Shown here in pieces: positions 1-11,577 of a stretch of DNA of 64,000 nt. Within the stretch, counting starts at the first letter, position 1. Each line of letters opens with the position of its first letter. The DNA is from Prosopocoilus inquinatus (taxonomy: Eukaryota; Arthropoda; Insecta; Coleoptera; Lucanidae): contig CM069869.1 in assembly GCA_036172665.1 (NCBI GenBank), positions 3,286,001 to 3,350,000 on the forward strand, in the 5' to 3' direction. The translations under genes were made by a program, and so were the position numbers. The notes beneath the pieces are model-generated. The model saw nothing but the letters and a program-made list of their open reading frames with translations, did not search any database and was not told the origin of the DNA.

Positions 1-2150
1 TAAAAGAACGAATCTGGCGAAAGAGAAAGAGAGAGGGTAACGCCACAAAGCGTTGTTAATTGCCGATTAAACATACCCGTTAATGAAATCAACAGTTCAT
101 TGAAGTGGATGCGTTATTAGTCGCCGATTAAACATACCTGTTGTTGAAATAAACAGTTCGTTGGAATGGATGCGAGATTCGCACTTCAAACAAAGACCAT
201 AGATGATGATTTGGATTGTGGATCTTTCAAAATAGTTTTATATTGGCATTGGCAATAGTTTTTGGTCTCTGTAAAGACCACCAGAAAACCAAGTAATGAT
301 AAGTAGTGATGTGAATGTTTTCGTTAACTTCAGAAGTTCCGCAAGGATCGATCTTGGGACATCTCTTTGTATCTAATATACAGGGATAAGAAATCGGCCC
401 ACTTGTTTCGCGAGCAGTATGAAAATTTAGTATTCGGACTGTACTAGTCCACGCCCAGAGCAATTTCTGCGAATCGCAACGCTTGCACTGTAACTCTCCC
501 TCTCCCACTCAATTTAAATTTAAATACATCGGAGCTACGGAAGAAGTAAGTAGTACATTCGGTGTAAAAAGTGTCACAACACTAAGCGGGCCGAATTCTA
601 TTCTTTGCAGCAATATATTTTCCTGATTTTCAGAGGAACGAAGATTTATTTATCTTTTGTTTGGCAATCAATCTAACAAAATTACTAGCAACAGTTAATA
701 GTCCTTCTAAGGACCGCTAGAAAAGTACAGAGTGACAAAAAGTAGTGACCGCAGAAAGCATTTTATTGGTTACGCTTAGCATCCTTCTCGCTCATGATTC
801 TTAACGTATTTTGCATTTCACTAACAATAAATTCTTTCAAGAAAATCTGATAAATTTTTTTGATAGTTAAAGGAAATATTAGGAAAACGATGATAACGAC
901 GTAGCCAGGGCGTAAAGACTTGCATTTAGGATTATATTTTTATAATTATTTAGCTTAATCTTCGCAGACATGTTTACACATTCTTCATGTCGTCGCACAG
1001 TCCTTCCGACCTTGAATGCCAAATTCTGAAAATCACTTAAATTCAACGCTTCTCATTTCCTTCGAACAAATCTTATCTACCTTTGTGTTGATGCCTCGTG
1101 ATTTAAACCTTATGAAATTTTTACCTTCTGCCCTTATCAGCACATTTGATCTCATCCTTCTTATTTTTCTCGTATTAGAAAACACGATGCGCAAAAGGGG
1201 CTGCATCTGCTTGTTCGGCGGTCGCAGATATTGGAGGATATTTTTTTCTATTACATATTTTTCTTTTACCTATCCGCAGAGGACACCGCTGATTTAGGTT
1301 TCACAAGCATTAAGTGCGATTGTCCGGTTTGTTGCGTCTCGACAACCCTGCGAACTTCTTAGAATTTGATTACGGCTACAGAAACAACCCTTTTCTATCT
1401 TCCTCCCTGTTTTAGGATAGACAGGGTGTTCTTTTACTGTATGCAAATAAAAAACCCTCAGTATAAGTACATGAAATGCTACCTTCTGTGCGCATTCTCC
1501 GGTAGTTACCGTTCTATAGCCAAAAAATTTCGGAGGTTCCACTTGTTTGGAACTGTTGATATGTGCAAGAGAGAAACACTAGTCGACACCGACACCGCGC
1601 TGAGTTCTGCATTCAAACCCATTTCGTAGCGTATCGTAATAATAATCACTGATATCGTTTAGTAATTATTTTATTTAAAATTTTAATTCACTGAGGGAAT
1701 TAATGTTACATTTATTTAAATACTGTCCTTTATTTGTTACTTCTGAAAAATAAAACGATGGATGACGATTAGGTGATTATTTAACTCATCCGCAATTTTA
1801 AGGCGCATTTTTCGTCCAGTAATTATAATCGTTGGTCTATAATTTGAAAATAATTAAAAATGTAATTACTTGCTAGAAGTGAGGTTACACTGTTTTAATA
1901 AATTCAGGCGGGTTTAAAATGTTGATTGATGGGAAGATTTCATAATCGAATTAATTGTATTTGTAATTTGTATAAGATCGATTCTTTTTCAATACTTCAC
2001 GAAGATGAATATGAACTTACGTAAACCGAAAGTTTTCAAAATTAGTTTCCTTCCACATGCAGAAATTTGCCAAATGGCTGTGAGATTTCCGGCAGGTCTT
2101 TTATCTGTTTGCAAAAGCTATTACGATCTGTTAATACGCATCATACGAAT
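1..2150. other. Unannotated AT-rich DNA with a small tandem duplication at the left edge
   Basis: A 61-bp-period duplication lies at about 61-112 and 122-173; both units start GCCGATTAAACATACC and end GGATGCG. The rest has only short, compositionally random open frames. I see no exon-like stretch with convincing splice sites and no recognisable RNA gene. Confidence 0.6.
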
Positions 2151-2154
2151 CAAA

Positions 2155-3230
2155 CATATTGTCGTGTTGTTTGTTGCCCGGTTAGTATTTTATTTATTTA
2201 CTTTTTTTTTTTTACATTTCACTTACCGTCATTTATCAAACGTAGAGTAGTGTGGGTTTTACCACTCTACATTCGACGTAAATGTTTTTCATTACGATTA
2301 CAGTGTTTCTATATTGTTGCAAATCTTCAAAGAAAATATGGAAGTGATCTGATGAAACAAAAGCAAAAGTGCGAAACAAAGGTAAGTACGGTTTATTTTA
2401 ATTCAAATCCCAAAACAAATTTTGTTATAAAATCCTTACAGCTACCGAAGTGGCCCGCTGCTGAACAAACCCCCCTTTTGTCAGTCAGCTTATTTAATAA
2501 AGCTTTAAACTGATGAGTTTGTCCGAGCAAGCGGTTTGTTAAAATAAACAAAGAGAAAAAAAATTACCTTAATATTTTCTTTTATAGCTGCACCAAACAC
2601 ACGCGAATTTAACCAAAAACAATAAAATAAAATATCAATTACTCCATCTACAAAATAAATAGATCTTTGCGGAAAAATCAACCGTATTTCACCTCTCACC
2701 ACGTGCTCGGTGTTCCTTCCACCCACCTGCCGGCCGCTGTCCCAACCTCCTTTTGTCACGTCACATCCGACCAAGTAAGTTTAAATAAACTTTAAAACAA
2801 AATTAAAAATTAAACATTTTTCGCTTTTAGGTATCCCAAGCGTATAGCGTCCTCTTTTCTGATGCGGATTCTTTTTCCGTCCTGAAGCCGGATGCGGAGC
2901 TTTCTTCTGCTTCCATTTTTTCGAAGTAAATAATTTCTCGGAAGAAAAAAAATTGCTTCGTTTGAAACATGGTCCGTCGACATTACACCGGGATCACCAT
3001 TTTCGACGTTCCTAAAAGAAGGTCTGGACAGTGCCAAAAGCTCTTGCAGCTTTTCCTCGATCCAACTCTCAGTATCAGGACAGTGGAGGAGCAAACATTC
3101 TCCATTTAAACTATTCATATTTCCTGACATAAGGCAAACAAAATAAAGAAATATTAGAAAAATAATAATTTAATAAAAAAAACTCAACCATTTCTAGGGT
3201 ATCAAGACAAATAAAAACCAAAAAATAGGA
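2155..3230. repeat. Dispersed repeat R1, copy A (~1.07 kb)
   Basis: This segment is collinear with 47605-48620 in the same orientation. The left limit is shared at ATTGTCGTGTTGTTTGTTGC and the right limit near CTCAACCATTTCTAGGGTAT. Both copies keep a donor-like AAAG/GTAAGTA (about 2380 and 47836) and acceptor-like tracts on the plus strand, and a minus-strand open frame of 106 codons (2810-3130) that copy B interrupts with a TGA. No inverted termini are seen. The family is unknown; it may be a fragment of a larger element. Confidence 0.7.
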
Positions 3231-6200
3231 TATTACACAACAATATGTTTGTTCACAACAGGGTTCATACACAAGGTTAAATCACATATAAAAGATAAAT
3301 CACATATGTGAATGTTAAATTCTTAAAAAAATTTGTTGCAATGTGTCAATCATTATGCAATGTTCGGTCAAAAAGCGGTCGTAGGGTGTCGCTGTTTTAT
3401 CTATTCAACGGTAAATTCTTAGGAAATTATAACTCACAAAGATAATTAAGTATTTATAAGAACTATTATGACTGCTTTACGAAGGTTTTAATCAAATTTA
3501 ATTAGCCACAATTAATATTCGACGTCAACCGGATCAATATACCTGGCCGACAAGTTAGTCTGAAGCCTCCGAAAACTTCTTCCTCTCATAATATTTTAAA
3601 ACACTGTTAAAAGGTCGGGCCGATTATATGGCATCTTATAATTAAGAGACTTTAATGTATATACATGAAGAAACTTTTGACTTAAACGGGCTTTTATGTT
3701 AAAATTTGTTCCGTGTAGGTGCTTAATTACAGCGAACCGTTACGAAGGAGTGTTCCTTAATTAAAACAATAAGTAGCGCAGTGACGAAGGAAAAATAAAA
3801 AAAAAGAAACTTCCGAAGTTCTCACTAATTTTCCTGAGCGTCGTTATATAATTGAAAACAACAATCCGAGGACCTGTAAATCTGAAGTCGTAACTGCCGG
3901 GATTCGCTCTCATAATGAAGTGCTCCTTCGTTCAGGATTGCGCCTATAAATATCAAGATCTATCTGCTGAGCTGAATTCAAGGGAAGTTCATCGAGGGGT
4001 AATGTATGAGCAGTTAGGTGCGTGCATAAATCTCCAGGAATTAGCACCGAAACCAGGCAAAAACGTTGGCGGCCCAGATAATCATTTGTATCTCCCCCCC
4101 GTCCCCATCCTCCTGACCGTATTGAAGGCGTTTAATTCTTTTGCGACGTCGACGCTGCCGCCGCCGCCGTCACCGTCGCCGTCGTAATTTAAAACTTGCG
4201 GTTGTGCAGCTGCATCTTCTTGCACGTTCAACTGTGCAGTTGTGATTTAATGTAATTAATTGAAATTTCTGCGAAGCAGACTTTGGGAATGCAAACTTAA
4301 ATTGGATTTCAACGGAAAATTATGTGGCGGATTCTTTGCCTCGCATGAATTCGTCTATTTATTTAATTGAATTGCATTAAATTTGCATGCAACAGTGATT
4401 TTTTGTACATACTAAATGCATCAGTCCACCAGATAAAGCAGATGATTTAATAAATGTTCAAACATATTGTAAGAAACCGAGATTCTGCACAGAAAAAACT
4501 TGGCATAAGAAGTGTTGCTGACTGTAGATTCAGTTCATCATTTAGGAATCAGGAATGACATACATAGAATCAATCAAATGGCGTAGGTATTATTATGATT
4601 ATTTTTTAATTAAAAAAAATTCCATATGCTTTCCCGAATATTACCACCGAAACCAGACTGTTCATTCTGATAAACAGCGATCCGATCTGTGTAAATAAAT
4701 AAACACGAAATTTGTGGATGTGTGTTTTTTTTTGCGCAAAATTCAAAAGAATCGCGTGAAAACATTTTTCAATAACATACCATCCATTGTGCGTAAATAA
4801 GCAAATTAAATTAACACGGAGGAATATATCCGCGCATTTGTTTGTTCCCCGATTTCTAATAATAACATTGTAAAATTATTTTAAATATTATGTATTTGCA
4901 CGCCAAAAGTAATCCAAGTTTTAATTAATCATCATCGTTTTTAAATAAATTATTTAAATAGTCGGCAAATTGTTAAATTCTTTCTTTTTGTCTTTGGATG
5001 GTAATGTTTCTGACGTTCATCACATTTTATTAAAAAATAAAAAATAACCTCAACGAATAGTATAGTATGTAGAAAAGTCGGCAACGAAAACACAGATATT
5101 CGAATTTTAGAGCATTTATAAAAGTTGTTTTATTATATTTTATAGTCGACTCTCTGGAGAAACCTCCGATTTTGTGGTTGCTCGACAAACAGGTAGCCAG
5201 ATAAATTAGTGCAATAGATAACGTATATCATTACCTGCTAACGCAGACCCTTGTTAGGTTAATTTCTTGGGCTTCGACTTTGTAGTCGAGTAGACTTCCC
5301 GCCGTGCTTTTGGGCTCTACAAGTTGCTGCTCGCGACGATTCGGCCTGTTGACGGTGGTGGAATTTTCTGGTCTTCTTCTTCTTTTTGGACTTACCTGTT
5401 TATTTAACTCGTTTTGTTTGACTCTGTATAATAGTTTGATCTAAATTAGCGTTGGAAATTCTTAACTGCAACACATGAAACATAAAAAGTATTTTCCTTT
5501 TCTGATCATTTCATTTATTTATTATTCAACAACTATAACACGTTCAAACTTAAATTTAAATTTAAATACATTCCGAACTTATGGCAGTTTAAAACATTTT
5601 GATCTTTCAGTTTTGTTAACAATTTAAATACGAAAATCTAAATTGAATCATAAAAAAAAACAGAATATAACAAAACCCGGGTAGGTATTATTTTTATTAA
5701 CATTAAACTAAAAACAATTAACAAACTAAACATGACTTCACAAAATATAACTATATACCTGAATTAATTTTATTAATAATTACTGTCATAATACATTACA
5801 AATTATGCAGTTCTCATTACCTGGAATTTCCTTATTCAATGCTTAACAGATTTCCTGCTCTCGTGAATGAATTTTATGACCCTGCTCATACCCTGGTTAA
5901 GAGAGGGAGAGAGAAATGGGGAGGCTCGAATGCAGAAGGTTCTAAATTCAGACGGGCTATTTCAATAAGGCTCAAATTCCAACAGATTTACTGCTTTTCA
6001 TCTTAAAAGTTTTCGACAATAGTATACGTATCCCTTTAGTTAACCAGTTATATTTTTCGGATTTTGAGGGGGTAACATTTTTTCAAAGCAATTTTATAGT
6101 ATAATATGCAAAAGTGATAATTTTTTGATTGGGATTGATTTCGCTACAGACGTGATGCCAATTTAGAGCTTCAATATACACTTTAAATCGAACGAGATGA

Positions 6201-6632
6201 ACGAGATGAACAAAAAAACGTTAGTCGTACATATTATATCGATTCTAAACGACAACATGCTTACATTGACGTATTTTTTTTCAAAGATGTTCTTCGTTAA
6301 AATGCAAAAGTTCAAAAATGTATGTGACGAATAAAACTGAAAGCTACGGTATAGCGTGAGAATTCGTTCATTTTGTTCATCTAAATCAAATCGTTCAAAT
6401 GAATCTAAATCGTTCTGAATCATTTGGTTCGAAAAGATTCGTTCGTTCGCGAACGAAATGACACACGCACAATTGTTTTTCCGAAGTACGGTTGAAACAT
6501 TGCAGATTACTGTACTGTACTTTGTTCACGCTAAGATCATAGTAAGAATATCTTATACTCTCCCTCCAATCGCCTGCCAAGTCAAGTACAAAAATTGTGT
6601 GCCAACTATTGTTTCTGCTTCTAATCATTTAA
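3231..6632. other. Unannotated region between repeat R1 and the non-LTR element
   Basis: No gene is recognised except the weak exon candidate at 5235-5395. About 3343-3400 resembles 18827-18880 (both contain GGTCAAAAAGCG and then GTGTCGC or ATGTCGC), so it is a piece of a dispersed repeat. Around 6170-6460 the sequence is rich in short GTTC/GAAC-type words. The 90-codon frame at 3915-4187 ends in a GCC/GTC-rich simple stretch and has no recognisable domain. Confidence 0.5.
5235..5395 (-). other. Low-confidence candidate exon
   Basis: On the minus strand this GC-richer island reads open for 53 codons in the phase beginning GTA AGT CCA, giving a basic, Lys/Arg- and Gln-rich peptide. It is bounded by an AG (AAACAG, 5396-5401) and a donor-like CAG/GTAATG at its 3' end. 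Against it: the upstream AG lacks a pyrimidine tract, AAACAG/GTAAGT is itself a near-ideal donor, and a second frame is also open for much of the interval. It is a candidate only. Confidence 0.2.
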
Positions 6633-9425
6633 ACTGAATTCGCCCAACAAAATTCCTATTATTTAAAAATATATTATCCAAATCCTCGAGGATTACGCAC
6701 TAAAACCCATGAATTTTATCTCAACGCGTGTGAGCATTTCTTTGATATTATTATCATTACTGAATCCTGGCTGAACAACTCAATTACTAATAGTGAATTA
6801 TTTCCTCCCAATTATGATGTTGTCAGATGTGACAGAAATTATGATGCCTTAAATATATTAACTGGTGGCGGTGTCATTGTAGGCATTTCTAAGAATCTTA
6901 AGTTTGAGGTGATTGATGCATCTCATTTCTTTAAATCTGTCCCATCGATAGATTATTTTATTTGCAAATTTCAGCTTTCCACGACTGCATTTTATTTGGC
7001 CTCATTTTATATACCACCAAATACATCCGTTAGCGATTATGAGATCTTTCTTGATGCACTTGAAGTTTTTTCAACTAACAAACTAATTAGTATTATTGGT
7101 GATTTTAATCTTCCCAAGTTTGTAGAATTAAATTCAACTTGCCCGAAAGTGCGTTTGTTGCAAAATTTCTGTGCCTCTCAAGAATTGTTTCAACTAAATA
7201 ACGATGACAAATTGCTGGATCTTGTCTTTTCAAATCTTACATGTGAACTTGCAGTTACTCATGAAGAAGTACCCTTTGTTTCAGAGGATTCGTATCACCC
7301 TGCTCTCGCTCTTACTATTAAGGGTTTGTTCCCTGATTTATCTACTTTTCCAGTAGGTCAGATCAAAAGATATAATTTTCGCAGAGCAAATTTCTTTGAT
7401 CTCTATAATAAACTCCTTAACATTGACTGGACTCCTGAGGAAACTAACTCTGATGTTAATCTTTGCACTCAATTACTGCATAATATTCTGCATAATATTT
7501 TTGATACATCAGTTCCGCAACATATCATTCGTAAATCTGCTTATCCTCCGTGGTTTACAGGATCTATTATCGCTAATTTAAAATTAAAGGATAACTACCG
7601 ACAGAGATGGGTGACTACAAATAACTTGTTTTATCTCAATGAATTTAAACGTTTCCTACGTGCTCTATGTAAAACTCAAATATCTTCTGCCTATAGAACA
7701 TATATACGTCAAACGGAAGACTCTATTTTGTCTAATCCTAAACAAATCTTTCAATACGTTCACATGAGACAAGGCACTACTCGGATCCCTAATGAATTAT
7801 TCTCTGACGATAAATCCTATGATAGTCCCCAGGATATTGTTAATGGTTTTGCTGATTTATTTTCTAAAATTTATTTAACTACCTCTGTTTATACAGAATT
7901 TGAGGAAGTCCATTCGAATTGTCCTCCTTTTCATCTTTCACCTGTTACTGAGGATGACTTATTAGAAATAATGGTTAGGTTTCCTGATAAAGTTACCGCT
8001 GGTGAAGATCTGATTCCCAGTTTTTTGGTTCGTGATGCGAGATATGTACTCGTTAAACCCTTGCTGTACATTATTAACCTCGCCATTACTACATCTTCAT
8101 TTCCAGATGCTTGGAAACGTGCTAGAGTTACACCTGTTCATAAAAAGGACGATAAAGCAGTGTTAAAAAACTATCGCCCTATAGCAATCTTAAATAATTT
8201 TGCTAAAATTTTTGAGAAAGTTATCTTTCAGCAAATTTTTAATAACACTCAATCTTTCATAGCATCTTCTCAACGTGGTTTTGTCTCCGGCAGATCCACT
8301 ACAACGAACTTAGTCACTATAACACAATTTATTTCTGAGCATCTTGATAAGCAGGGTCAAGTAGATGTTATATATACAGGTCTCACTAGTGCTTTCGATA
8401 CGGTGCACCATGGCATTCTTCTTAAAAAATTAAGTTCTTTTGGCATTACGTCCTCTGCATTAGGTCTAATGAAGTCATATTTAACAAACAGAATAAATTA
8501 TGTGTTCTACAACGGTTACAAATCTTATGAATATTTAGCAACATCTGGTGTACCACAGGGCTCTAATTTGGGTCCCTTACTGTTCGTTTTATTCATTAAT
8601 GATTTGTTGATATCTCTTGAAGACCGAACTCTAGCTTTTGCGGATGATATTAAAATCTATGCCTCAGTTTCTAGTGTTTCTGAAGGTGCTGATCTTCAAC
8701 GGTGTCTTGATACTGTTGCTAAATGGTATTTAAATAATTATTTAAAGTTGAATATCAATAAATGCTGTGTTGTTACCTACACTAGGAAGTTTCATCCACT
8801 AATCGTCGACTGTTTAATTAATCACCAAAAGCTAACACGTACGGATTTTACTACAGATCTTGGGGTAAACTTTAATTCCTTACTTAGCTTTTCTGTTCAC
8901 ATACGCAATATAGTTACAACAGCCTCCAAATTATATGGTTTTGTCTTACGTACGACTAAATATTTTAATAACGTAAATATATTTAAGTGTCTTTTTAATT
9001 CGTTGGTTGTTAGCAGATTGGAGTACGCTTCGCAAGTTTGGTCACCGTTATATAACTGCTATCGTTTGGATATTGAACGTATACAAGGCAGATTCCTTAA
9101 GTTCCTTACATTTAAAGTCAGTGGACAATATCCACCGAGAGGTATTGACTATGATTGTCTACTGCTTACGCACAACTTTCAATCACTTAGTCATCACCGT
9201 GATAGACAGGGAGCCCGATTTATATGGAAGGTACTTCATAACCAAATAGATTGTGGTGAAATTCTAGCTTCTTTAAATCTGTTAGTGCCACGCATTAACT
9301 CCAGGTGGGCCAAAACCTTCCACTTGCCAACTGCTAACACTAATATGCGCTTAAAATCTCCACTTTACAGTATGTGTCGCAATGCTGATGTCTTATATGA
9401 AGATATATTCTATGACAACGTTTAA
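6633..9425 (+). pseudogene. Non-LTR retrotransposon ORF2 (AP endonuclease + reverse transcriptase), 5'-truncated, catalytic Asp lost
   Basis: The reading frame is open without a stop from 6633 (after TAA at 6630) to TAA at 9423, about 930 codons. No ATG lies at the expected start, so the element is 5'-truncated; a GTG at 6909 is unlikely to be a real start. The N-terminal part is an AP-type endonuclease: Asn in NPRGLR (6681), Glu in TESWL (6762), GDFN (Asp 7101) and a terminal His in EDSYHPAL (7296). The reverse transcriptase follows from about 7950, with KNYRPIAIL, QRGFVSGRS, SGVPQGSNLGP and FADD (Asp codons 8643, 8646). Motif A has Gly (GGT, 8379-8381) where the family has the first metal-binding Asp. 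There is no RNase H domain and no ORF1. The type is CR1/jockey-like. The product would act on target DNA and its own RNA, but synthesis should be abolished. Confidence 0.88.
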
Positions 9426-9540
9426 TCTTTCTCTCCATGTTCGATGAATTTCATTATTATTATTTTTTTTGTATATATTTCTTGTTAAAGTTATTCTCAT
9501 TTCGTCCTATAATTGGGAAATTTCCTGTTGGGCTATTAAG

Positions 9541-9566
9541 ATTATTATTATTATTATTATTATTAT
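9541..9566. repeat. ATT microsatellite forming the 3' tail of the non-LTR element
   Basis: About eight consecutive ATT units directly follow the 3' UTR. Simple-triplet tails of this kind are typical of several non-LTR lineages that do not end in poly(A). Confidence 0.8.
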
Positions 9567-11569
9567 AAGTCAGCGTAGTTAGGAATTAAATAATCTAGGC
9601 AACGCGCTAACGTCAATGAGCGGAGGTAGAGTGTACGATACTCCTACTATATTCTTAGCGTAAACAGAGTATAGTAAATAGTTATTCGTAATTGTGTTTT
9701 AATTTTATATCGGTTGTGAAATCACATCATTCTTTTCCAAACGAATACTCTAGATTACAAAATCGACTGCGTAAGTTTGTTCACTAATTTCAATTATAAA
9801 CATTCTATTATGAAAAAAAAAATAACTCGTTTTATGGTTTGCGTTGTCGGTTTTGATCACGAGCCGCTAAAACCGCGTGCTAAACCGAACGTGTGGTAGG
9901 CAATAATGGTTAATTTCTAGGGAAAAAAAGCTCTGGAGCCTTGGCATCTTATTTTCAGTGTTATCCGAGCAGCAAGGATATTATGAATTTTTATTGGATC
10001 ATCTTTATTTGAAAAGTTTGAATTCCATCCAGTAAACTCGCACACATACATTTTTTTTTTGTCTCCCAACAACAACAAGAGTAATTTGCGGAGATCTCAC
10101 ATGCCCGAAAAAAGTAGTATCGAAAATATCGAGAAAGTTTAGGAGCATCGTATCGTTTTATGGTTGAGGGAGCCGCCGTATTCGTATTCCATTTGTGTAC
10201 GGCTAGTTTGCGTGTTATTGTGTTATTCCGTGGGCAGTAAATAATGAACAAAGTGGCGCAATAATAAGGGAAGACGTACGAGCGGGCAATCGACGGCGGG
10301 AACGCTCCCGAGTTATGAAAGTTCCGAAGGAAAAATTAAAATTTCTTGCTTGGAAGTTCGTTGTCGGGTGAAAGCAAAAAGCGCAATCCTGCAAAGTTGC
10401 AAGTTGTAAATTCAGCGTAACCCTTCCTCAGGGCGCAGTAATATAGCGCGCGATAGGCGGCGGTGAAACGTCGAGTAATGACTATGAATACGTCACGTCA
10501 GACCCGGAACCCGGAGCAGTAAATAGCGGCCGACTTGCTCAGGTTGCTCCGGAACGAGGGAAATATATTACTACAGATTGCGGGGTAAATTAGATCTCAC
10601 CTAGCTTATGGGTGTCTCCGGCACGTCGGAAGATTAGGACCAGCGCGATTGGATGCTGGACAATCTACTCTTCTTACGTTGGCGGAGAAATACTTAGCGT
10701 CGATCAATCGCCCACCAGATTTATCACCCTGTTTTCTTATTCCTCATTGCGCGAACGAGAATGCACAAGTTGGCAGCACCGTCAGTCCACACGACGTGTC
10801 ACAGGTGTAGCCCACTAGGGGATCATTAAAGGATTCACCACTTACTCGTCGGTGGCCGGAGGATTTATTACTCGGTTTGATGAAGGGAAACAGGCTCCCG
10901 GAATAAGATTGGAACGCGACATATATATTTTACCCCACGGTGCTCTAACTCCATCTCCTTTCTCCTCTCTTCAATTTCAATAACAAAAGCCGGATTTTTC
11001 TATTCAACTTCCGCTTTTATACAGACAATCAAATTACTCCGGGGAGAACTTACGTCGAGCTTACCTGAACTGAAAATACTCCCGCCTTAAGAAGTGGCAA
11101 CTTTGATTATACTTCTATATTACGAGTAAGGATTTTACTAAAGCCGTATTTTAAAACTGGTAGGGAACAAAGAGTACAAAAAGATCCCGAATTACATCGC
11201 ATCTAGGCCACTACGTTTTAAATTAAACCGAACGCGACGTTTTTGTTTTGTAATTCATTCTCTTTGACTTGTTTCGTTTTGATACACAAATTCCATTAAA
11301 AACGACCCGAACTGTTTCCAGTTTCATATTCCGGACTGTATTACCCTTATTATTTCACGAGTAATCTAATATTTTTAACTTCGCGACCGCCACAACTCGA
11401 AACACAAACCCGCACGCAACAACAACATTTAAACACCCTCTCAGCGAAATTTTCAACAAATTTAAACAAAAATTATTCTGATCTGAAAACAACCCCTTCA
11501 AGTTTACATGAATATTCCTTTTAAAAAATTGTTTGAGCTTTAATTCATCGACGCATGTTTAAATTACTC
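9567..11569. other. Unannotated DNA between the non-LTR and hAT-like elements
   Basis: The region at 10250-10900 is richer in G+C and CpG than its surroundings but shows no long frame with domain content. I see no recognisable gene, RNA or repeat here. Confidence 0.5.
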
Positions 11570-11577
11570 TCAAAGCA
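11570..11577. other. 8-bp target-site duplication, left (TCTCAAAG)
   Basis: Identical to the 8 bp directly after the element at 14630-14637. Confidence 0.85.

Larger units (their letters stand above)
6633..9568 (+). mobile_element. 5'-truncated CR1/jockey-type non-LTR retrotransposon
   Basis: The element comprises the endonuclease-RT frame, a ~115-bp 3' UTR and a tail of ATT triplets at about 9541-9566. ORF1 and the 5' UTR are absent, as expected after incomplete target-primed reverse transcription. I could not identify a target-site duplication. The exact clade within the jockey/CR1 group needs a tree. Confidence 0.85.

Noticed and set aside
2810..3130. 106-codon minus-strand frame in R1 copy A, also readable in copy B
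   Set aside because: About 17 of 21 codon differences between the copies change the amino acid and copy B has a stop, so there is no sign of selection on a protein.
6909..6911. GTG as the start codon of the non-LTR protein
   Set aside because: The endonuclease motifs NPRGLR and TESWL lie upstream in the same frame, so the true start was further 5' and has been lost.
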